A DNA stretch of 5,041 bases. It comes from Planctomycetota bacterium. GTDB lineage: Bacteria > Planctomycetota > Planctomycetia > Gemmatales > Gemmataceae. Made by a program: the position numbers and the translations under genes. A model generated the notes under the pieces. It was not told the DNA's origin, did no database searches, and saw only the letters and a program-made list of their open reading frames with translations. Position 1 is the first letter of the stretch. Each line of letters opens with the position of its first letter. The DNA lies in contig JACQFG010000349.1 in assembly GCA_016200155.1 (NCBI GenBank), positions 1 to 5,041 of the forward strand. The letters are read 5' to 3'. Shown here one piece after another: positions 1 through 5,041 of this stretch.

Positions 1-55
1 CCCCTTCTCCCCTTCTCCCCTTCTCCCCTTCTCCCCTTCTCCCCTTCTCCCTTTC

Positions 56-56
<1 letters not shown>
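1..56. repeat. 8-bp tandem repeat (CCCCTTCT), about 7 copies, cut by the window edge
   Basis: Six perfect copies of CCCCTTCT occupy 1-48 and a seventh copy with one change (CCCTTTCT) occupies 49-56. The array continues to the left edge, so its full length is unknown. Its last base is the final base of the mqnD stop codon. The minus strand, which is the mqnD sense strand, reads GGGGAGAA repeated: six runs of four G plus one run of three, spaced by four bases. This meets the usual G-quadruplex pattern, and the tract is also pure purine/pyrimidine. Because it lies outside the reading frame, changes in copy number would not alter MqnD. Confidence 0.95.
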
Positions 57-895
<839 letters not shown>

Positions 896-920
896 GGCAT
901 GCCTCGGGAGGAAAGTCGTT

Positions 921-926
921 ATTGTA
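921..926 (-). promoter_or_regulatory. Possible -10 element for mqnD
   Basis: On the minus strand this reads TACAAT, five of six bases matching the TATAAT consensus, about 25 bases before the mqnD start codon. It would put a transcript start near 914 and leave a leader of roughly 19 bases that contains the GAGG ribosome-binding site. No good -35 hexamer is found at 16-18 bases; TTATCA lies 21 bases upstream, which is too far. The call therefore rests on one hexamer and its position. Confidence 0.3.
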
Positions 927-966
927 GGAACCGCGACGAATCGGAGTTGATAACATCCTGGCCCTC

Positions 967-1009
967 GTTTAGCGCCCGCGCGGTCCTGGGGGCCGCGCGG
1001 GCGCTAAAC
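967..1009 (-). terminator. 17-bp perfect GC-rich hairpin after the ABC permease gene
   Basis: Bases 967-983 (GTTTAGCGCCCGCGCGG) are the exact reverse complement of 993-1009, with a 9-base loop. Pairing can extend to 963/1013 through one weak T-G position. The hairpin begins 9 bases past the permease stop codon and ends well before the mqnD start, so it probably ends or protects the ABC transcript and separates it from mqnD. There is no T tract on either side, so it is not a classical intrinsic terminator; an mRNA-stabilising stem or a Rho-assisted stop is equally possible. Confidence 0.5.
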
Positions 1010-1018
1010 GGGGCGAGG

Positions 1019-1933
1019 TCACAACGGCGCCGGCCTGTCGCGGCGGCAGAACGTGATCCACGCCGTCAGGTAGCCGCCGAACCCGTACAGCGCCAGCACC
1101 ACCAGATGAAACCACACGGCGCCACTGGCGTACCACCTGTCTGCCTTGATCAGGTTTTGCGGCTGATAGTGATAGTGCAGCGTGAACGGCCGCAGCCAGT
1201 CGAGCGCCTCGGGCCAAATTTGGCCGAAGACGTTGACGAGGAACATGCCCAGAAACAGCGTCACCGCCCAGCCCCAGACGCGGGCGCGCGATCGGCCCAG
1301 CGCGGAGATCGCCATCGTCACGCCGCTGACCGACAGCAGCAGCATCGACACGCACAACAGCGCCGGCACGAACCGCCAGGGATCGACATGCTGATTGCCT
1401 TCCGCCGCTTGCAGGCCCATCCACCAGGTGCCGCAATACGTCCCGAACCACATCACCGCACAGATCGTCGGAAAGACGATCGCATCGACGAGAAGATGGG
1501 CGAGCACGACCTGCGTGCGGCGAATCGGCTGGGCCAGCAGCAGCTCCATGGTGCCGCGGTCGATCTCGCCGGCAATCGCGTTGGCGGCCCGGCCGATCGC
1601 CCAGATGCACAGGATCGACAGCACCAGCGGATGCACGTAGGAGACCGACATGAGGTCGCCGGCCTTGTCGATGGCGATGTTCTCGCCGCCGATGATCGCC
1701 TGCACCATCTGCCCGAGCATCTCGGGCGACTGGCCGGGCTCGCCCTGATTGAACAGGATTCGCATGACCGCTTGCCGGGTGACGCCGAACTGTCCCAGAG
1801 CCGCGAAGATTTGCGTCGTCACGCGCATGGTGATGCGCGCCCAGAGAATCTGGAAGAGAAACAGCAGCACCGCGACGACGACCCAGGCAATGCGGATGTC
1901 GCGCAGCAGCTTTCGCGTCAGGGCCCAGGTCAT
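1019..1933 (-). CDS. ABC-2 type transporter permease
   Basis: This 304-residue inner-membrane protein is the membrane half of an ABC transporter with the adjacent ATPase. About six hydrophobic segments are visible: roughly 15-31, 100-121, 145-166, 187-211, 217-238 and 272-295. A soluble loop of about 65 residues lies between the first two. The stretch GEIDRGTMELLLAQPIRR (122-139) after the second segment is the hallmark of ABC-2 permeases and probably forms the coupling helix that contacts the ATPase. The ATG overlaps the ATPase stop in an ATGA arrangement, implying translational coupling; a GGA lies 8 bases before it. The frame stays open far upstream inside the ATPase gene, but that extension lacks membrane character, so the ATG at 1933 is chosen. 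Export is the usual direction for this class, but the substrate cannot be read from the sequence. Confidence 0.9.
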   Translation of the reverse strand: MTWALTRKLLRDIRIAWVVVAVLLFLFQILWARITMRVTTQIFAALGQFGVTRQAVMRILFNQGEPGQSPEMLGQMVQAIIGGENIAIDKAGDLMSVSYVHPLVLSILCIWAIGRAANAIAGEIDRGTMELLLAQPIRRTQVVLAHLLVDAIVFPTICAVMWFGTYCGTWWMGLQAAEGNQHVDPWRFVPALLCVSMLLLSVSGVTMAISALGRSRARVWGWAVTLFLGMFLVNVFGQIWPEALDWLRPFTLHYHYQPQNLIKADRWYASGAVWFHLVVLALYGFGGYLTAWITFCRRDRPAPL

Positions 1934-2811
1934 GGAGTCGTTCCGTTCATGCGATGATAGTGCTGATAGATGTTCGCCAGCCCCATCGGCTCGATATTCA
2001 ATTCCGCAATCGGCAATTCCGCCAGCCAGCGCAAGAGTTCCGGTAGCGGTCCCGTGTGCTCGAACTGCATATTCAGGCCGTTCACTTGCAACGCCTTGAC
2101 GAACGCCGGCGCCGCCAAGCCGTCGATCGCTCGACTCAATTGCACATCGACGCGCCGCACCGAGCGCAGCGCGCGCATGTCCTGCCAGTGGACGAGCCGG
2201 CCGCACTGCAGGATCGCCACGCGGTCGCAGACGTGCTCGACCTCCGTCAGCACGTGCGAGGAGAACAGCACGGCCTGGCCGCGCTGGGCCGACGCGCGGA
2301 GCTGATCGAGCAACTGATCGCGCATGCTCGGATCGAGCGTGTTGGTCGGCTCGTCAAGAATCACCAGCGGCGTTTGCGGCAGCAGCACCTGCATCAGCGC
2401 GATCTTGCGCTTCATGCCCGACGACATCTGCGCTAACGGCCGATCGATGTCGATATCGAACGTGCGCGCCAGCTGGGGCATGCGTTCGTCGAGCGCGTAC
2501 TGCCGCAGTCGGGAGAGAAATTCGATGAGCTGCCGGCCGGTCATGTTTTCGTAGAGCCGAAGCTCGCCCGGCAGATAGCTGACGTGGGTGCGGGCGTTGA
2601 CGCTGTCGTCCCAGCAATCGTGGCCGTTGATGGACGCCCGACCCGCACTCGGACGTAGAAAACCGAGCATCAGGCGCAGCGCCGTGGATTTGCCCGAGCC
2701 GTTGGGCCCGAGGATGCCGACGATTTCGCCGGGCACGATTTCGAGATCGAGCCGATCGAGGGCCGTGATCGGGCCGTAGTGTTTCGTGAGTTGTTCGGTC
2801 CGCAGCAGCAT
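1930..2811 (-). CDS. ABC transporter ATP-binding protein (ABC-2 export type)
   Basis: This 293-residue cytoplasmic ATPase is expected to drive the permease encoded immediately downstream, with which it overlaps by 4 bp. Visible motifs are Walker A GPNGSGKST (35-43, K41), signature MSSGM (129-133) in place of the classical LSGGQ, Walker B LVILDE (149-154, catalytic E154), D-loop TLDP (158-161) and the switch histidine H186 in SSH. At the usual Q-loop the sequence is YLPGEL (79-84), with glycine where glutamine is expected; this occurs in a recognisable subgroup of ABC-2 ATPases and does not by itself suggest inactivity. Residues after about 215 form a C-terminal extension not needed for nucleotide binding. 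NatA/CcmA-like drug, lipid or polysaccharide export are all possible. It is transcribed away from the metallo-hydrolase gene across a 47-bp spacer, and no strong Shine-Dalgarno precedes the ATG. Confidence 0.93.
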   Translation of the reverse strand: MLLRTEQLTKHYGPITALDRLDLEIVPGEIVGILGPNGSGKSTALRLMLGFLRPSAGRASINGHDCWDDSVNARTHVSYLPGELRLYENMTGRQLIEFLSRLRQYALDERMPQLARTFDIDIDRPLAQMSSGMKRKIALMQVLLPQTPLVILDEPTNTLDPSMRDQLLDQLRASAQRGQAVLFSSHVLTEVEHVCDRVAILQCGRLVHWQDMRALRSVRRVDVQLSRAIDGLAAPAFVKALQVNGLNMQFEHTGPLPELLRWLAELPIAELNIEPMGLANIYQHYHRMNGTTP

Positions 2812-2858
2812 GAAATCATCACTCGTGGGCTTGATATAGTTATATGATGGAGGTTCGA
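2812..2858. promoter_or_regulatory. Divergent intergenic spacer with AT-rich symmetric core, probable overlapping promoters
   Basis: Only 47 bp separate the ATPase start from the preferred start of the metallo-hydrolase, so both promoters must lie here or inside the opposite gene. In otherwise GC-rich DNA, 2831-2850 is AT-rich and has a symmetric centre, ATATA-GT-TATAT (2834-2845). Read rightward it gives the -10-like TATAGT (2835-2840); read leftward it gives TATAAC (2844-2839). These would start transcripts near 2847 and 2832. Neither has a clear -35 partner. The overlap suggests the two genes could compete for RNA polymerase, or that the symmetric core is an operator. Confidence 0.35.
2849..2853 (+). 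promoter_or_regulatory. Shine-Dalgarno GGAGG that fixes the metallo-hydrolase start
   Basis: GGAGG sits five bases before the ATG at 2859. Two earlier in-frame ATGs, at 2844 and 2847, would place this site inside the gene and have no ribosome-binding site of their own. The conserved protein core also begins right after the 2859 start (AVRFHVLASGS). Confidence 0.75.
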
Positions 2859-3731
2859 ATGGCCGTGCGATTTCATGTGCTCGCCAGCGGCAGCAACGGC
2901 AATGCTTGCGTTCTCGACGTCGATGGCTTCGGCATCCTCGTCGATTTCGGCCTGTCGCCGCGCATGCTCGCCCCGCGCATGAAGCAGTGCGGCGTCTCCT
3001 GGGACCGCATCCACGTCGTCCTCTTGACCCACGAACACACCGATCACTGGCAGCAAACGACGCTCGCCCATCTCGCCAAGCAGCGGCTGCCGATCCATTG
3101 CCACACGGAACACGTCAAGGCGTTCGATGCCTCGCCCCGCGCTTTTGCGGCGCTCGACTCCGCCCGGCTGTTTCGCCATTACGAACCGGGCCAACGCATT
3201 GCTCTCAACGCCGACTGCACCTGCACACCGATCGAACTCTCGCACGACTGCAGCGTGACCTGTGGCTTTCGCTTCGACGGGCCCGGCTGGTCGATCGCTT
3301 ATGCCGCGGACCTCGGCTGCTGGACGAAGGCGCTGGCCCGGCAATTCGCCGACGTCGATCTGCTCGCGCTCGAGTTCAACCACGACGTCGCCATGCAGCT
3401 TGCGAGCGGCCGTCACCCGCGGCTGATCCGCCGCGTGCTCGGCGATGCGGGGCACCTCTCGAACGATCAGGCCGCAAAGATGGTCGCGGAGATCTTGAAG
3501 ATATCGACACCGGGCCGACTGCAGCATCTCGTGCAACTCCACCTGAGCCGCGATTGCAACCGGCCCGAACTGGCGGCGGCAGCGGCGCGGCGGACGCTTG
3601 AAAGATTGAGCGTCGATTTCTCTGTTCACACGACCGATCAACAGCGCGCCGGCCCGTCGATCACGCTTGGCGACGCAACCGTGACAAGTCGCGAACTGTT
3701 CGCGCAGGCGTTGCTGCCGTTCGGCGAATAG
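2859..3731 (+). CDS. Metallo-beta-lactamase fold hydrolase, YycJ/WalJ-like
   Basis: This 290-residue cytoplasmic protein matches the YycJ/WalJ branch of metallo-beta-lactamase-fold enzymes. From the 2859 start the order is VLASGSNGN (7-15), metal-binding THEHTDH (57-63: H58, H60, D62, H63), SHD (128-130, H129), ADLG (150-153, bridging D151), LEFNHD (171-176), GHLSN (198-202, H199) and HLS with N234-PEL (228-237, H228). All expected zinc ligands are present, so the enzyme should be active. Firmicute relatives sit in the wal cell-wall operon and have been reported as 5'-3' exonucleases tied to DNA repair; whether that holds here is inference. No walK, walR or repair gene is nearby. It is divergent from the ABC ATPase and followed after two bases by a large palindrome. 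An upstream start at 2844 would add five residues but lacks a ribosome-binding site. A general nuclease or phosphodiesterase role is an alternative. Confidence 0.88.
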   Translation: MAVRFHVLASGSNGNACVLDVDGFGILVDFGLSPRMLAPRMKQCGVSWDRIHVVLLTHEHTDHWQQTTLAHLAKQRLPIHCHTEHVKAFDASPRAFAALDSARLFRHYEPGQRIALNADCTCTPIELSHDCSVTCGFRFDGPGWSIAYAADLGCWTKALARQFADVDLLALEFNHDVAMQLASGRHPRLIRRVLGDAGHLSNDQAAKMVAEILKISTPGRLQHLVQLHLSRDCNRPELAAAAARRTLERLSVDFSVHTTDQQRAGPSITLGDATVTSRELFAQALLPFGE

Positions 3732-3733
3732 GT

Positions 3734-3809
3734 ATTTCGTAGCCACAAGCTGCCAGCTTGTGAGCTGGGTCGACAAAGCTGACAAGCTGGCAGCTTGTCG
3801 CTACGAAAT
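3734..3809. repeat. Nested long palindrome, 28-bp arms, between two plus-strand genes
   Basis: Bases 3734-3761 pair with 3782-3809 at 27 of 28 positions, the one mismatch being C3744 against C3799. The 20-base loop has further symmetry (AGCT at 3763-3766 and 3777-3780, flanking GTCGAC at 3770-3775). Each arm is itself palindromic: ACAAGCTG, one base, CAGCTTGT (3745-3761 and 3782-3798). The DNA could thus fold as one long stem or as two small hairpins. It begins two bases after the hydrolase stop codon. No T tract follows, so termination is uncertain; the form resembles a repetitive extragenic palindrome (REP/BIME-like). Confidence 0.8.
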
Positions 3810-3902
3810 TCGAAAACCAACCATTCCAATCTCAAGTTAGCGACCCCTCACCGTCGAAGGTAAGATTACCCGCCCTTTGCTCGACGAACACCAGGAGCAC
3901 CG

Positions 3903-4640
3903 ATGACGTCGTCGCTGATCGCGATGCTGTTTCTGTTTTCGCCGCCGACCGACCTTGGCGAACGGCCCGCGTATCTTTTCAAGATGCATCCGGGCCCCGA
4001 TGACAAGGTCCGCTACGTCGGCCAGCGCTACCACGCCCAGCCGGGCGATCTCATTCTCTTCGACGATCACAATCCGCTCACCGCCAGGATCTATCAATGC
4101 TGCGGCACCGGCAATCCGCTCCACGCGGGCATCGTCTTTCAGCGCAAGGACGGCTCGGCCGCGGTCCTCGAAGCCGGCACCAACGCCGTCATGAAGGTCT
4201 TCGTTTTCGATCTGGACGAGCGCCTGCACGACTTCAATGGCACGATCCTGATTCGCCGACTGCAGAAGCCGTTGGGTGAAGAACAAGCGACGCAACTGCG
4301 CGATTTCGCGCTCGCCCAGGAAGGCAAGCCGTACGCCCTGGGCCGGGCGATCCTGCACGCTTCGCCCCTTCGGCCGCGCAATCCGACCTGGACGCAGCCG
4401 TTTGGCCGGACGGTGCTCGACCGCGATCGCTGGATCTGCTCGGAGCTGGTGGTAGCGGCGGCGACGACGGCGGGCGTCCTCGATCCGAACGAGCATCCCG
4501 CGAACATGATGCTGCCGCGCGATTTGTGTTATGACGAGCGTTACGATTTGAGCAAGTCGTACCAGCCGCCGGCGCTGTGGTATCCGCGCGCGGAACTGGA
4601 GTACGTTGACGGAGCGGTGCGCGTCGGCGTGATGAAGTGA
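3903..4640 (+). CDS. YiiX-like permuted NlpC/P60 (papain-fold) cysteine hydrolase
   Basis: This 245-residue protein has the layout of circularly permuted NlpC/P60-type hydrolases, in which the histidine precedes the cysteine. Visible elements are QPGDLILFDD (46-55), PLHAGIVF with H74 (72-79), VLEAG with E90 (88-92), GKPYALG (141-147) and WICSELVVAA with the likely nucleophile C179 (177-186). Relatives such as YiiX/YaeF are taken to cleave amide or ester bonds in peptides or lipids; the real substrate is generally unknown. The N-terminus has a short hydrophobic stretch (5-13) without a charged lead or clear cleavage site, so secretion is doubtful. An AGGAG (3893-3897) five bases before the ATG fixes the start. 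It lies alone between two large palindromes, 171 bp after the metallo-hydrolase and convergent with glnA, so it is probably transcribed on its own. The family call is firm from motif order; the function is not. Confidence 0.75.
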   Translation: MTSSLIAMLFLFSPPTDLGERPAYLFKMHPGPDDKVRYVGQRYHAQPGDLILFDDHNPLTARIYQCCGTGNPLHAGIVFQRKDGSAAVLEAGTNAVMKVFVFDLDERLHDFNGTILIRRLQKPLGEEQATQLRDFALAQEGKPYALGRAILHASPLRPRNPTWTQPFGRTVLDRDRWICSELVVAAATTAGVLDPNEHPANMMLPRDLCYDERYDLSKSYQPPALWYPRAELEYVDGAVRVGVMK

Positions 4641-4643
4641 TGA

Positions 4644-4706
4644 TCTGAGCCCGAAGCGCAAGCGAGGGCGGATCGCATCCGCCCTCGCTGACGCTTCGGG
4701 CTCAGA
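4644..4706. repeat. Long inverted repeat, 30-bp arms, in the convergent gap
   Basis: Bases 4644-4673 pair with 4677-4706 at 28 of 30 positions, with a 3-base loop (CGC). The two mismatches are adjacent (CA at 4659-4660 against GA at 4690-4691). Read outward-in on each strand, both arms are variants of one unit beginning CCCGAAGCG and ending AGCGAGGGCGGAT. The element starts 3 bases after the cysteine hydrolase stop and ends 6 bases before the glnA stop, so it could block transcription from both sides. No T run of useful length flanks it. The unit looks like a dispersed planctomycete-type intergenic repeat; this is an impression from memory and not tested here. Confidence 0.85.
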
Positions 4707-4712
4707 CATTTC

Positions 4713-5041
4713 TCAACAATCAAAATACAACATGAACTCGTGCGGATGCGGACGCAGGCGGATGGCGTCGACTTCCTTCTTGCGCTTGTAGTCGAGCCAA
4801 ACGTCGACCACGTCCTGGGTGAACACCTCGCCCTGCAGCAGGAACTCGTGGCCCTTCTCGAGGTTGTTGAGCGCCTCGTCCAGCGAACCCGGCGCCTTCG
4901 GCACCTTCGCCAGCTCTTCCGGCTCCAGGTCGTAGATGTCCTTGTCGAGCGGCTCGCCCGGCTTGATCTTGTTCTTGATGCCGTCGAGCATCGCCATCAG
5001 CATGGCAGCGAAGGTGAAGTACGGGTTGCTCGAACAGTCGG
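4713..5041 (-). CDS. glnA: Glutamine synthetase, type I, C-terminal part (5' end outside the window)
   Basis: Only the last 109 codons are present; the gene continues past the right edge. The reading starts in [20 protein letters not shown] (codons from 5039 leftward), which aligns with the catalytic-domain segment of bacterial glutamine synthetase. It then carries [17 protein letters not shown], matching the KNLYDLPPEE adenylylation loop with its tyrosine kept (codon at 4932-4934), then [20 protein letters not shown] and the C-terminal [14 protein letters not shown]. The enzyme makes glutamine from glutamate, ammonia and ATP as a dodecamer in the cytoplasm. The tyrosine loop indicates the GSI-beta subtype, potentially controlled by GlnE adenylylation. 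An internal ATG at 5003 is not a start, because conserved sequence continues upstream of it. It is convergent with the cysteine hydrolase gene. Confidence 0.95.
   Translation of the reverse strand, partial: DCSSNPYFTFAAMLMAMLDGIKNKIKPGEPLDKDIYDLEPEELAKVPKAPGSLDEALNNLEKGHEFLLQGEVFTQDVVDVWLDYKRKKEVDAIRLRPHPHEFMLYFDC

Noticed and set aside
1019..2206. Longer 395-residue version of the permease
   Set aside because: The extra 91 residues overlap the ATPase gene and lack membrane or domain character; the ATGA overlap at 1930-1933 is the natural start.
2670..3785. 371-residue minus-strand open frame opposite the metallo-hydrolase
   Set aside because: It is antisense to a gene with complete metal-binding motifs, has low-complexity arginine-rich content, and runs into the ATPase gene in the wrong frame.
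3734..3809. Insertion-sequence terminal repeats or an attachment site
   Set aside because: The arms are only 20 bases apart with no transposase or integrase gene in the window; a palindromic repeat fits better.
3837..4709. 290-residue minus-strand open frame opposite the YiiX-like gene
   Set aside because: Its N-terminus is translated from the inverted repeat at 4644-4706 and the rest is antisense to a gene with a good ribosome-binding site and catalytic motifs.
4541..4723. 60-residue minus-strand open frame with SPKRQRGR near its start
   Set aside because: That peptide is a translation of the inverted repeat; there is no independent coding evidence and it overlaps the ends of two real genes.
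4713..5003. A complete 96-residue protein starting at 5003
   Set aside because: Conserved glutamine synthetase sequence continues in frame to the window edge, so this is the tail of a larger gene.

Overview
The window is GC-rich bacterial chromosome with tightly packed, ordinary genes. The combination of the futalosine-type menaquinone gene mqnD, a YycJ/WalJ-like metallo-hydrolase outside any wal operon, a type I glutamine synthetase, and large gene-end palindromes rather than T-tailed terminators fits a planctomycete (Pirellulales-like). That assignment is an inference from gene content and style; there is no rRNA or other marker to prove it.

Layout, left to right. An 8-bp tandem repeat (CCCCTTCT) runs from the window edge to the stop codon of mqnD (minus strand, 56-895). 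A short gap (896-1018) holds the mqnD leader and a 17-bp perfect hairpin. Next comes a two-gene minus-strand ABC export cassette: ATPase (1930-2811), then permease (1019-1933), overlapping by 4 bp (ATGA). A 47-bp divergent spacer with an AT-rich symmetric core (2812-2858) separates the ATPase from a plus-strand metallo-beta-lactamase-fold hydrolase (2859-3731). A large nested palindrome (3734-3809) lies between this gene and a plus-strand permuted NlpC/P60-type (YiiX-like) cysteine hydrolase (3903-4640). A second long inverted repeat (4644-4706) fills the convergent gap before the 3' end of glnA (minus strand, stop at 4713, running off the right edge).

How the genes relate. Only the ATPase and permease clearly work together, as one ABC-2 transporter. 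mqnD belongs to menaquinone synthesis and glnA to nitrogen assimilation; the two plus-strand hydrolases have no pathway link to each other visible here. No RNA gene, CRISPR array, transposase, phage gene or toxin-antitoxin pair was seen, and nothing in the coding content looks like a new defence or biosynthetic system. The less explained part is non-coding: three unrelated, near-perfect long palindromes placed immediately after genes, and a G-rich tandem repeat after mqnD that could form a G-quadruplex in its mRNA. No gene-free stretch exceeds 300 bases.
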